DNA of 64,000 nt, from positions 95,772,781 to 95,836,780 of the forward strand of contig CM060898.1 in NCBI GenBank assembly GCA_030762935.1, in the 5' to 3' direction. This DNA comes from Hymenopus coronatus. Its lineage: Eukaryota > Arthropoda > Insecta > Mantodea > Hymenopodidae. The notes beneath the pieces were generated by a model. The model had not been told where the DNA came from and ran no database searches. It saw nothing but the letters and a program-made list of their open reading frames with translations. The translations under genes were made by a program, and so were the position numbers. Each line of letters starts with the position of its first letter. Positions within the stretch are counted from its first letter, which is position 1. Shown here in pieces: positions 45,520 through 56,013 of this stretch.

Positions 45520-45701
45520 ACGGAGCACCGGTTGTGTGCGGCCTGCTCCGAGCCAATCACAGACAAGTACCTTCTCCAGGTGAACGGCCGAACGTGGCAC
45601 TCGCACTGTCTTCGCTGCTGCGTGTGCCAACTAGCCCTGGATCGACAACCCTCCTGCTTCATCAAGGACGACAGTGTTTACTGCAAGGCTGATTATGCCA
45701 A
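45520..45701 (+). CDS. Awh: LIM-domain exon of a LIM-homeobox gene (Arrowhead/Lhx6-8 type), partial
   Basis: An internal coding exon of 182 nt (60 codons plus two bases) encodes one complete LIM zinc-binding domain, a protein-interaction module of nuclear LIM-homeodomain transcription factors. Seen: a pyrimidine-rich stretch ending in cttttacag precedes it and gtgagt follows. It enters in phase 0 and leaves with two bases of a codon. The translation has the full ligand set: CAAC (Cx2C), 17 residues, HSHC (Hx2C), then CCVC (Cx2C), 18 residues, CKAD (Cx2D). The segments CAACSEPI, DRQPSCFIKDD and VYCKADYAK resemble Arrowhead and its Lhx6/8 relatives more than Isl, Lim1, Lim3, apterous or Lmx1, judged from memory of these families. 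Arrowhead directs imaginal and neuronal development in flies. The first exon, second LIM domain and homeobox are not visible here. The GC-rich coding bases contrast with the AT-rich flanks. Confidence is high for a LIM exon and moderate for the exact paralogue. Confidence 0.85.
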
Positions 45702-45844
45702 GTGAGTATTCCTGGAGGAGGCTGTATCATACAAACTTATTTCCAATCGATACAAAATACCATTAGAAGGAAAGCAAATAACACACTCAGGCTGTAATAC
45801 AGATCCCTCAAAAGTCAGAAATAATACAAATAAAACTGAAAGTA

Positions 45845-46072
45845 GTTCTACCTGAAGTTGTTCTGAGACTTCCAGTCGGTGTTGAAGGATTGGTACTCCG
45901 ACGTTTCAAAGACTTAAGTCGTCTTCAGGGAAACACAACCCTTGAAATATTTCAGCTTCAATTTCTCTGAAGGCGAAGACGACGGAAGTGTTTGAAACGC
46001 CGGAGTGCAAATTCTTCACTACTAGGCTAGAAGCTCGGTAAATATTCGCCAGGAAAATCTCAGTTCTCGTCT
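45845..46072. mobile_element. Foldback element, copy 2 (imperfect inverted repeat)
   Basis: Left arm (about 45870-45935, containing TACTCCGACGTTTC and CGTCTTCAGGG) and right arm (about 45965-46035, CTCTGAAGGCGAAGAC and TTTGAAACGCCGGAGTGC) are reverse-complementary with mismatches. The tail TTCGCCAGGAAAATCTCAGT matches that of the 39.7 kb foldback. It lies about 145 bp after the LIM exon's donor site. Each arm has a CTGAAGA/G ... GAAAC arrangement. Confidence 0.7.
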
Positions 46073-46189
46073 TGGAACTAACTCATTAAAAATAAAATAA
46101 ATAAAAGAAACAGAAAGAAAGAAATTGAACACTTAAAGTTCCAGTAGAGGAACGTTTTCAGCTATTTCTGCATACGAAGAGCATCGACT

Positions 46190-46340
46190 GGAGTGAATTA
46201 CATCTTCAGATGAAATCAGGATTCGTGTTACTACTTTTATTGGTAACGTTGTTCGATTATCAACTTCAAGTAGTCGGATATTATAAGGATCAAGCTCATT
46301 TTGAGGGATTATATAAGAATCAAACTCAATATCTAAAAAA
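46190..46340 (-). pseudogene. cox2: Nuclear mitochondrial fragment (numt) of cytochrome c oxidase subunit II
   Basis: The minus strand reads as an uninterrupted piece of mitochondrial COX2. It contains DFLDIEFDSYIIPQNELD, then RLLEVDNRTTLPIK, then RILISSEDVIHS. This is the segment just before the copper-binding part of the membrane-exposed domain. The expected next residues (WTVPS...) are absent, and sequence on both sides is nuclear-type. At about 150 bp it covers under a quarter of the gene and lacks the transmembrane and copper-ligand regions, so it cannot function. It lies about 490 bp after the LIM exon, inside the following intron. An AT-rich mitochondrial codon bias is visible. The reading frame is intact, which suggests either recent transfer or simply a short target. 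Confidence 0.85.
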
Positions 46341-46344
46341 TCTG

Positions 46345-47350
46345 CTCCTTTTCTTGGGCCCTCGGCTTCCGTGAACGACCACATTGAGACATTAAGTATG
46401 CTATACTCCCCGAATTTAGTAGCTTTAATGCTAAGGTTTCATTCGGTCTGCAGATCCCAGAGTTCACGTACATGCATATGCGCTGTGTTTCGTTTAACAA
46501 CTCAGTACACGGTCAATTAGCTGAGGAACTCAAAAAAGAAACCTTTTTTGGTTCAGAACACTGCGGAGTCAAGCGGACTTGCTCTCCTTTCTTCCCCTCG
46601 GCTCACGCTTCCCCAGAAAACTAGCGCCCAAGAAAAGATGCGCGCAGAGTAAATGCAAAACAAAAAATGACTTTCAGTATGCAATTCATCAAATCATCAA
46701 ATAACCATACTTGATACTTGATCACAGCAATTACCGGAGCATTTGGCACTTACATATTCTGCTGTCTATGAACATCCAAATGCAACCAAAAGAAACAAGT
46801 TTCATCTTTGATCCTTATTTATGTCATAGAGTTAGAAAATTGAATTTTGTTTTTGTAAAAACACTATGGCAGCTAAACCACTATTTACTTTAAGTCTTCA
46901 TTTGTTTAAACAAGTTATAAAACTCCCTGGTAAGTAGGTATCAAGTTCAAGACATTTGACAACCGTTATTGACTTCACTACAACTACATTTAATTGCCTC
47001 CCTTTGGTCATTTTTACATTAATTAAAGAAAACAACGTTCTATATTTTCATTGTGGCTTGGAATATTAAAAGTAGTTCTATTTTAATTAAAATAGCTCGA
47101 AATGGGAAGCTAAGACACAGGAATGCGAGTATTTATCACAAAAATCTCAGAATCATAGCAAGCACATCATTAATCAAAAGAGTACGATATGGTCAAACGG
47201 CATAATGAAAAATACAAAAAGGATACGATACACACAGCTTTGCTTTGGCTTACATTTTCTCAATATTCCATATCTCAATCGCTTAAAAGGAAGATCATAC
47301 GATTTAAATTACAAAAATAAGGAAATTTCTCGATATGTACCAAACTCCGT
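46345..47350. other. No recognisable feature; GC-richer patch 46560-46640
   Basis: Intronic DNA after the numt. CTTCCCCTCGGCTCACGC and neighbours stand out in composition but match nothing I know. Confidence 0.45.
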
Positions 47351-47361
47351 CGGCATTTTTT

Positions 47362-48059
47362 ACTTTCTCTACTAATGTATTTATAAATTACACACTAGAT
47401 AGATAAAATATTATATTCCACTCAAGAATTCGATACCGAGATGTCAACGGAAATGTATGTTTTGAAGTCCCCTGAATAAACAAAAACAAAAAGGTCCACG
47501 TTAGTGTGTTTGTGCAGTCTGTGTACAGCATAATTCAGAAACGAAAAGTGAATTAAATACCAAACTTGACATTTAAGTTCAACATCATCCATATATTTTT
47601 AATTTTCTGGAAATAGCCCCTGAAATCCTCTTCATTCTAGATGACTTTTTCTTAACTAATAAACTGTAAGAGATGGACAAAACTTACTACAAAAAGAATG
47701 TAGATCTCGTTAAAATGTACAATTTATCTCAGATACATATTTTAGTAGAATTAATGATTTCCGAGATATTCCTTGTTATTGGTTTCAATTTTAAAATACT
47801 TAAACCTTTCTAATACGGGAATTCATCATTGCTTTCTTATTGGTTTAATTTTGGCTATGCCTTAGCGACCAGCTATCATTATCGCTTTAACCTAGTGTAT
47901 TCTCCTATTTCCATTCTACCTAGAAGAAACTAAATAATAAAACCATTTCTGATAATGTTTATTTCCATTACCTGAAGAGGACAGAAAAGTAATGACCTTT
48001 TATAAGAATAGTTTGTTGCAGAATAGAAAGCGAAAGTCATGTGAATGAAACACATTCGC
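47362..48059 (+). mobile_element. H1 element with internal deletion
   Basis: ACTTTCTCTACTAATGTATT to CACATTCGC. About 150 bp between the AAGTTCAACATCATCC box (47588) and the TTTTAATTTTCTGG box is missing. T5 then a second copy follows immediately. Confidence 0.85.
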
Positions 48060-48064
48060 TTTTT

Positions 48065-48750
48065 ACTTTCTCTACAAGTACTATGTATACATATTGTATA
48101 GAGAAGGTATTGTATTCCACCCAAAATTTGATACGAGATTTCAGCGGAAATATATGTTTTGAGACCCCTGAAACCAAAAAAGAAAACACATTTATATAAA
48201 AAGTTCAGTGTGTGTGTGTGTGTGTGCGTGCGTGCGTGCGTCTGCTTATAGCCCAAAAACGAAAAGACCGTTTAGTACCATACTTGGTGATTAAGTTATC
48301 TTCCAAGGGTGGGACAAGTTTTCGAGGAAAATCCTATCTTCCCAAACTACTCTTTATATGGAAAATATTTCGAAAATTTTGATTTTCTCAAAAATGCCTC
48401 TAACGATTTTGATTAAACGACTTTATATTAAAGTTATTTACATCACAAATGAAATGTATATCTTGAATTTTCTCGAAATAGCTTCTGAAAACCGTTTCAT
48501 TCTGGATGAAAAAACAGAAAATGAGAAAACCTTGCTACACAGAAAGTGTAGATCTCATTAAAACCACAAGTTATGTAACGTACTATTTTCATGGAGTTGG
48601 CCGTTTCCGAGATATTTCTTGTTATTGGTTTTAGTTTTAAAATACTTTCTCAAAGGGGAATTTGTCAACTCCTGCCATGCAAAGAGACGAATTTCATTCA
48701 CAGAGCAACCAACTTTTAAAAGATTTGACCATTGCTTTTGTATACCTGCA
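48065..48750 (+). mobile_element. H1 element, 3'-truncated, tandem with previous
   Basis: ACTTTCTCTACAAGTACTAT with a changed but still symmetrical core TATGTATACATA. (TG)n with CGTG variants at 48209-48242. Breaks off after AAAGATTTGACCATTGC. Confidence 0.88.
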
Positions 48751-48754
48751 TTTC

Positions 48755-49215
48755 CGCTGTCCTTAATGTCAGTCTTTTTAAAGAGTTGCAGGTAAGGTAC
48801 CTTTCCAGGTCGCTCTCCTTCCATCCTTTTGTATCCATTTGGCATAATTCATGCGTTAATTGTTTTCTGCAGGTATACCACTGAGATTCTATGCTGGCAT
48901 ACTTCTACAACTTACCATTGAAACATTGTTAAGTGTCAAGACTAATTGAAAAGTCGTTAAGCTGCCCCGTTTTGCCTGAAAATGCTGGAAACTAGCCTTT
49001 CCGAGAAATTAGACTTTGGTCAACATCATCTCGCAGACAAAGGCTTTGCTGTTGGGGATTTTCTTGAAATATTAACAGATTATGTTGTTTTTATAGGCTA
49101 AATATCTTGTAATGACTGCTGCAACAGATTGTTATAATAACTACAGAAAAATAAATGTACCTATCAGAGCTGGCTCGTGGGGTAGTACCGGTGTGCCGTG
49201 ACACCACTATGAATA
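48755..49215. other. No recognisable feature
   Basis: Unassigned. A GGTATACC pair is split between 48741 and 48876 (TATACCTGCA / TGCAGGTATA), which may be ends of a small unknown insertion into the H1 copy. Confidence 0.4.
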
Positions 49216-49219
49216 AATA

Positions 49220-50080
49220 TCTGATGTGTTACACTCACATGACTTTCTCTAATTGCTCTACAAATTTCTCACAAAGATTATTCTTCTTTCTACACAATGC
49301 TAATCGAGATAAATATTAGCAGAATCTTATTACTTAGTTCCTTATAAGTAGAAGGGAACTAAGGGAATGCACTAGGCTAAACCAACAGTCAAATGTTTTA
49401 AAAGCTATCGTTATGCGATTGTCATTGCAAATCGCTTCTTTGCGTGGCCAGGAGTAGAACAAAAGAAAAACGGACGCTTCCTGTCTGAGAAAAGTAAAAT
49501 ACTTTACAATTGAAACCAATAACAAGGAATATCTCGAAAACGGTTACCTCTATAACAAAAACCTGAATGACATAAATGTGTGTTTTGGCGAGATTTACAT
49601 TTTTTGTGAAGTAAGTTTTTGTTTATCTCTTATGGTTTAGCAGTTAAGAAAAATCGGTCAAGTTCATCCAGAATAAAGAGGTTCTCAGAGGCTATTCACA
49701 AAAAGATCAAGATATACATTTTATTTGGGATATAAATAGCTTTAATATACGGGATTTTAATAAAAAATCGTTAGAGCCATTTTTAAGACAGTCAAAATGT
49801 TTCCATGTAAAGGATAGCTCGTGATGGGAGATTTTCTTGAAGATCTTCTTGTCGCATCCTTGGAAGATACCAAACGGTATTAAAGTTTGGTGTTAAACAG
49901 TCTTTTCGTTTTTGAGCTATACCGTCCACAGACACACACACGGACTTTTTTCTACAAATGCTTTTTTCGGACTCAAAGGATCCCAAAACATATATTTCAG
50001 ATAAAATCTCGACATCGAATTTTTGGTTGAAATACAATACCTTCTCTATCTACTATGTACACATGCGGGCTAGAGAAAGT
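49220..50080 (-). mobile_element. H1 element, complete short form
   Basis: Minus-strand unit TCTGATGTGTTACACTC to GGGCTAGAGAAAGT. The palindrome is weakened (ACTATGTACACATGCGGG). Confidence 0.9.
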
Positions 50081-50084
50081 AAAA

Positions 50085-50760
50085 AAGAAATGCTTACATA
50101 TTGTGATTATTGATTAAACATTGCTCCTACACTCGTGTTCTAGTTCTCTCATTTGAACAGTGCGTGTTACCATCTTGCTGCAAATTAATGCCAACGCATT
50201 TTGAAATTAAGTTAAATCCACTGCAGAAATACACAACAATTTATCCTTATCAACAAATATACATGTTTTGAATATAACAATGCTGACATGTTTTAACATT
50301 ACTGAACAGTACTTCAATATTTGTTTTTAGTTTTAAATTTTAGAGATTTTTAAAAACAAAGGCGAACGCAAACATGTGCATGTATACACGTGTGATTTTC
50401 TGGGTCGTTTCTTTTAATTTCTAATACACATATAGGAATTGTGGGAAGTAGATCGCTAAATTGCTAGCATTAGTCTTTCCATTTCTCTTTCTGTTTCGTG
50501 GAATCGAACACAAGCGCTTCTTATAACGTTTTCCAGGAATTACCAGGCATAGACCTGATCTGTTCTTTTGTCTACAACTTGAATACAAAGCCGTATTGCA
50601 TTTTCTGTTTTGCACTCTTTAATTTTATTAATATGACACATAATGAAATATACCGCTTATTCACAAAATTACACAATAGATCCATGATACTGCAAGAATA
50701 AATAGGTATTTGAAGAGTTTTATTATAACACTATTTTCTTGGCATCACTAGCAGCATGCT
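50085..50760. other. No recognisable feature
   Basis: AT-rich and unassigned. The 64-67 codon frames on both strands have no known domain. Confidence 0.4.
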
Positions 50761-50764
50761 CAGC

Positions 50765-51032
50765 GGCCGCCACTGGTACCTACTATAAAACTCCAAAATA
50801 TGCATGCACTCATTCAAAGGTCGCGGGTTCAAACCCGGCGGAGGACGGTGGATTTTTTCGGGCGTAAAAATCCTTAGCATTGCTACCTTCGGAACGAAAT
50901 AAAGTCGTTGGTCCCGTATCGTAGAGTTGCGGCACTTAAAAGAACCTCAAGCCTCTGAGCAAAATTAAGCCGTCTTTCACGCCCAATATAGAATGGAACA
51001 CTGAGAACCACAGCAATTAAAGAGCGTCCATA
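50765..51032 (+). mobile_element. SINE family C (tRNA-derived), copy
   Basis: B box GGTCGCGGGTTCAAACCCGG, then CGGAGGACGGTGGATTTTTT, AAAAATCCTTAGCATTGC, AAAGTCGTTGGTCCCGTATC, AAAAGAACCTCAAGCC and GAACACTGAGAACCACAGC. The A-box region is degenerate. The same block order occurs reversed at 60060-60290. Confidence 0.8.
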
Positions 51033-51034
51033 AA

Positions 51035-51785
51035 AAATATCCTAGTCAGAAAAATATCAAAGAGTTATGCATACAAAACAAGGCTACGTACAATTTTATA
51101 TGATCAAAATAAATATGAATTAATTTTGAGTTGAAATATTTAAAATATATCGATTTTATATGCATAGATTAAGGTGCAGTAATTGGAATTAGAGTGAGTT
51201 ACAATTTTAAATTTGTTTTTACCTTTTCTTTTAGGAAGGGGGTTACAGACCCCAACTCCCTGGTTATACTTCCGTACTCATGACCTATCAACTATTAAGC
51301 ATGCACAAGCAAAAGAAAAATGCCCACATTAAAATATGATAGTTAATTTTTCTCATGTTTGAAGCAATATGTGAAGCAGAATCGACATGCTGGTCGACTT
51401 TAAATTATTTCGTGCATTTTATCTGAATTTATAATAGATCTTACAGTTAACTAGGTGGTTTAAAACACACATCGTTTCATTAATTTTTCTAAAGAAGTTT
51501 TGTAATGTTTTACAAACAAAACTGGTATAAAAAGCATTCGTAAATAGAATAATAATGATTACACCTCTTTGCTGCAACAGTCGCAGCATTCTGCACTCCC
51601 ACGTGATGTAACAAAACTCTTTCCTTTAATTCACTGTGCAAAAAGTATACTTTTGGAAGCTTTAATTGGAATCACTTTAGAAGCATATTAACACAACCTA
51701 CATTACCGCTTACAACGTTTCATACATTTAAAGGCAGTTTAGCGAATGACTCCAAATTTAGAAGAATCCAAATTGTTATTCCCCT
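51035..51785. other. No recognisable feature
   Basis: AT-rich and unassigned. Confidence 0.4.
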
Positions 51786-51789
51786 TCTT

Positions 51790-52004
51790 CTGCTGTGTGG
51801 GAATAGCGTATCTCACTTTATTCAAGAGGTCTCGAGTTCGAATCTCGGTTAGGGTGAGTTACCGGATAAGATTTTTATGGGTTTTCCCCTTATCCTGAGA
51901 AGATGAATGTCGAATAACTTTAATTTCCATGGAACCCTGGATCATTTGAGCAAAAAACCAATTTCATTCATCGTCCAATATGACCTACCAGATTAAAGAG
52001 ATTA

Positions 52005-52057
<53 letters not shown>
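51790..52057 (+). mobile_element. SINE family B (tRNA-derived) with (TAA)n tail
   Basis: GAATAGCGTATCTCAC and AGGTCTCGAGTTCGAATCTC (B box), then TTAGGGTGAGTTACCGGAT, CCCCTTATCCTGAGAAG, CATCGTCCAATATGACCTAC and a (TAA)n tail at 52005-52057. Tail microsatellite plus head are typical of an intact retroposed copy. Confidence 0.85.
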
Positions 52058-52060
<3 letters not shown>

Positions 52061-52069
52061 CTCATTCTG

Positions 52070-52462
52070 AACGTCGAGGACTTCGTAGGGTCTTCCTATA
52101 AAATTTAAAATATACATTTTATTTCCCATGTAAGTAACTTAAATATATGGTATTTTAATGAAAATCATTAGAGCAATTTTTGAGAAAATAAACATGTTCG
52201 AAATATTGTCCGGTAAAAGGATAAAACGTTTCTTTAAAATGTTTATGTCTTGAAAGATGCTGCATTTAAAGTTTGGTTTTAACCGGCTTTTCGTTTTTGA
52301 ATTAAGTGTCCATACACAGGCGCACACACATACTTTTTTTCTAAAATGCTCTTTTGGGTTCAAGAGGCTTCAAGACATATATTTACGGTGAAATATCGAT
52401 GTCGATTTTTGGAGGAATACAATAGGTACTTCTGTTATTTACTATATAGAGTAAAGAAAATA
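52070..52462 (-). mobile_element. H1 element, 5' half
   Basis: Minus strand from GGGTCTTCCTATAAAATTT to ATATAGAGTAAAGAAAATAA. The middle is shortened. A second microsatellite (52464-52500) follows. Confidence 0.7.
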
Positions 52463-52469
52463 ATAATAA

Positions 52470-52502
<33 letters not shown>

Positions 52503-52622
52503 CATATATAGCATATCGCTCAGCCCGCGTGGGCCTGGGCTTGCCAACCCCACTGCCGGCCTCACGCAGAGGTGGGCAATCATCCATCCGATACGGGAAG
52601 GTGGCCGGAACCGCTGTCTATT
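52463..52622 (-). mobile_element. Small SINE-like insert with (TTA)n tail
   Basis: On the minus strand a GC-rich segment (CAGCGGTTCCGGCCACC ... CAGTGGGGTTGGCAAGCC) ends GATATGCTATATATGGTTAT and continues into (TTA)n at 52500-52464. The head is not recognisable as tRNA. The tail indicates retroposition. Confidence 0.5.
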
Positions 52623-52699
52623 GCAATTTTATTTTATAATTTTGTAGTAGCTGTAACAAAATAAACGGTAGTAGGTTCGAGAAAATTGTGTGGTTAGAC

Positions 52700-53195
52700 C
52701 CATGGACTGTGTCCCCAGATACTGGGATAGAGTACAATATGTAGCCCTTGGGTCCTTTGTGAGTTAACTGATCGCAGATAGAGGGAGGGATGAGGCGAGA
52801 GAACCAAAGGTTGAATAGATCCAGATGACGATGGGCGGAAATTTGGACGTGGACCCTAACGCTTCCAGATCGAACACTTCCGATGTCGTCTGGGCCCAAT
52901 CCAAAAATCCTGAATCTCCGTGGCTACCCCGAAAGGGCCGTAGCCCGAAAGCATCCGAAGACGGGTCCGATAGCGTGGACCCGGTCGACGCCGAACAACA
53001 TCGTCTGACATTTCAACCATGAAACAAATGATAAACAAATATGGGATCAGGAAATTATGGATAGGAAATTCGAGGGATGCAATGAACCTTCCCAATATTC
53101 ACCTGACGACCCGGGGAAACTCCTGATAAAAGGTCTTGGGAATAGAAACCACGACCTCCCATTGCAAATCGCACGCTTACTAGAAACTCAGGTGA
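52700..53195 (-). mobile_element. SINE family F, copy 2
   Basis: Minus-strand head region GGGAGGTCGTGGTTTCTATT, then GAGTTTCCCCGGGTCGTC and TTGCATCCCTCGAATTTCC. The body to 52700 contains GGTTGAAATGTCAGACGATG and CATCGTCATCTGGATC. It keeps the order of copy 1. GC-rich plus and minus frames inside are chance. Confidence 0.65.
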
Positions 53196-53199
53196 CTGT

Positions 53200-53680
53200 A
53201 TCACGAGTTTTTGATCAAGGACATCAGAAGCCCAATGGTTATTTCCTACGTCCAGAAATGTTCATCGTTTGTGTTCAGAGACGTACACTTACCTACCTGC
53301 TCGGTATTTCTGCTTGGACCCTTTGTGACCACGTTTCTATCCCCACATACCTGTGAGGGAACACTTACGGATAACAAAAGATAGGTAACCATTACCTAAC
53401 GTCTTTTCGAGGTAGATTTTACGGTATATTGTAGTCTTTTGTAAAGGCTGCAGGACAAGCGCCAGTTCGATGTTACTTTCTAGTGAGCAGAAGAGAGAGC
53501 GGAGTCTCGGGGGGAAAAAAACACAAAGAACAGAAAGAGACCAAATTGTTCGTGTGCCTTGGCTTTCGTGCGCGTGCTTTCAGCTCTGAACGCACGTCTT
53601 CAGTCCTCCGCGCTTAAAACTCGCAAGGCACGAGGCAAAATAAACACACAGCGGAACATCTCCTTTCTTTACCGCATACG
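53200..53680. other. GC-richer unassigned sequence
   Basis: 53500-53650 (GTGCGCGTGCTTTCAGC, CTTCAGTCCTCCGCGC) is unlike its surroundings. No known repeat or domain recognised. Confidence 0.4.
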
Positions 53681-53681
53681 T

Positions 53682-53706
53682 AAGCCAAAGAAAGTATTGC
53701 ATTCGA

Positions 53707-53742
<36 letters not shown>

Positions 53743-54588
53743 TGGGTTCCATTCACATGACTTTCTCTACATCTCTCCAACAAATTATTGTTAAAAAGCT
53801 TGTTCTTCTATCTACTTCATGCTAATCTAGATAAACATTAACAGACATTGTCTTATTCCTTGCTTCCTTGTAAGTAGACCGGAAAAACATAGGCTGAAGC
53901 GATAGTCAAATATTTTAAAAGCTGGTTGTTATGTGATTGAAGTTCCCTTATTTGTATGGACAGGAGTTGACAAACTCCGGTATGAGAAAAGTATAGGTAT
54001 TTTAAAACTAAAATTAATAACAAGGAATATCTCAAAAACGGTCAACCTCACGAAAAAAATAAATATAAAATGTGTACTTTAACGAGCTCTGAATTTTTTG
54101 TGTGGTAAGTGTTTGTCTATCTCTTATGGTTTACCAATTATGCAAAATTCCGCAAAATTCATCCAGAATAAAGATGACTTCAGAGGCTATTCCCAGAATA
54201 TTCAAGATATACATTTTATTTGCCATGTAAATATCTTTAATATACGATTTTTTAATCAAAATCGTTAGATCCATTTTTGAGAGAAGCAAAATTTCGAAAA
54301 TTTTTCCTGTAGAGGGTAGTTTGGGGTGGGGATTTTCTTGAAAATCTTCGTGTCGCATCCTTGGAAGATTGACTCAAATACCAAGTTTGATACTAAACGG
54401 ACTATTTGTTTTCTAGCTATGCTGCCCAAAAAACACATACACACACAGACATAAAAGAACATTTTTCTACCCTTTTTTGGATTCAGGGGGTCCCAAAACA
54501 TATATTTCCGGTGAAGTCTCTGTATCGAATTTTGGGTGCAATACAATACCTTGTCTATACACTATGTACATAGTACGGTAGAGAAAAT
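53682..54588 (-). mobile_element. H1 element, long form, with A31 run
   Basis: A complete minus-strand unit (TCTTATGGGTTCC at 53738 to ACGGTAGAGAAAAT at 54588) is preceded by a short inverted 5' end (CCAAAGAAAGTATTGCATTC). The A-rich link between the two has become a run of about 31 A (53707-53737). Confidence 0.85.
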
Positions 54589-54596
54589 AAAGAGGG

Positions 54597-55090
54597 CATA
54601 TGTATTCCATTTACATGACTTCCTCTGCCTATTCTGCAACAAACTATTCTTACTAAAGCTTCTTCTTCTTCTTCTTCTTCTTCCTCCAGAACAAGGAAGC
54701 CAAAGTTTTAGAGGCATTGTTCTTCTATTTGTTTTTGGGCCGCCATATATCGTCTTTCTACTGGATGATAAAAATATACTTGCCACGGCAGACGACCAGG
54801 GGGACATTCTTTGTACATGCTGATGCCATATCTTCTGATACTGTACCACTTCTTCTATCTACATTCTAGTACATGATAATCGAGACAAACATTAACAGAA
54901 AGTTCTTGTTACATATTTACTTTAAGGCACAGCGGTAATAAGGGGATGTACCAGACTAAAGCTGTCAAACCTTTTAATAGCTGGTGCTATGCGATGACTT
55001 CGAAATTTCGTTCTTGCATACCAAGATGAATGAAGGGAAAGAAAGAAAAAGAAACGAATAACGACTCTTCATTTGCGAAAACGCTTACTC
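54597..55090 (-). mobile_element. H1 3' half with an unknown insertion
   Basis: Starts nine bases after the previous copy's palindrome (tandem). It is interrupted at about 54660-54850 by a (CTT)n tract and about 170 bp of unrelated sequence (AACAAGGAAGCCAAAG ... CTGTACCACTTCTTC), then resumes at TATCTACATTCTAGTACATG. Confidence 0.75.
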
Positions 55091-55096
55091 AAAAAA

Positions 55097-55790
55097 TCTC
55101 GTGTTCCGTTCACATGACTTTCTCCACGTGTTCTGCAAACAGACTACTCTTACAAAAGAGCATTCTTCTGTCTACCTAATCGAGATAAACACTAGCAGAA
55201 ATGGACTTATTATTTATTTTCTTCCAAGCCGAACGGGAATACACAAGGTTAAAGCATTAGTCAAATCTTTTAAAACCTGGTAGCTATATAATTCATATTC
55301 GGTTCTCTTTGGATGGCTAAGAAGAAAACAAAAGAAACAGAAATGACAAGTTCCCATTGAAAAAATTGTTAAGTATTTTAAAATTGAAACCAAAAGCAAG
55401 AAATATCTCGGAAATAGCGCACTTCATAAAAAATATATTAAAATTGTTTTTAACAAGATCTTAATGTTTGGTGTAGTCAGTTTTTATGTATACCTTACAG
55501 TTTACCAGTTATGCAAAAGTCATCCAGAATGAAGAGTTTTTCGGGAACTATTCCCAGAAAATTCTAGATATCCATTTTATGTCATTAGAATGTCTTAAGT
55601 GTGCTCTCGGTATTTTAATCAAAATCGTTAGGGCAACTTTTAAGAAAGTCAAAATGTTCGCAAAATGTTCCATATAAGGGTATTTTGGAGCGAAGAGATT
55701 TTTCTTGGTTCTCTTCTTGTCGCATCTTTGGAAGATGCTGAACTTAAATATACATTTGGTATTTAATGGACTTTTCTATTTGAGTTTTAA
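55097..55790 (-). mobile_element. H1 element lacking the 5' terminus
   Basis: TCTCGTGTTCCGTTCACATG through GGAAGATGCTGAACTTAAAT to TTTCTATTTGAGTTTTAAA. The microsatellite and palindrome are absent. Confidence 0.8.
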
Positions 55791-55799
55791 ATTTTCCAG

Positions 55800-56012
55800 T
55801 ATATTGAACATTTTTAGAAATGTTTGATTTTCTCAAAAATAGCTCTAATAGTTTTGATTAAAATTATATATACATTTATTATAGATATTAACAGGACAAA
55901 TAAAATCTATATCTTGAATTTTCTGGGAATAACCTCTGAAGCCTTCTTCATCCGCGAGGACTTCTGCATAACCGGTAAACCGTAAGAGATAACAAAATAT
56001 TATTGGACAAAA
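55800..56012 (+). mobile_element. H1 middle fragment
   Basis: GATTTTCTCAAAAATAGCTC to GGTAAACCGTAAGAGATAAC. It is in opposite orientation to its neighbours on both sides. Confidence 0.75.
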
Positions 56013-56013
56013 A

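Noticed and set aside
45471..45692. Plus-strand frame of 73 codons over the LIM exon
   Set aside because: It is in the wrong frame. The frame with splice-compatible phase encodes the complete LIM ligand set.
54536..54849. 95-codon frames on both strands near the (CTT)n tract
   Set aside because: They span an H1 5' end, a microsatellite and an unknown 170-bp insert. No domain.
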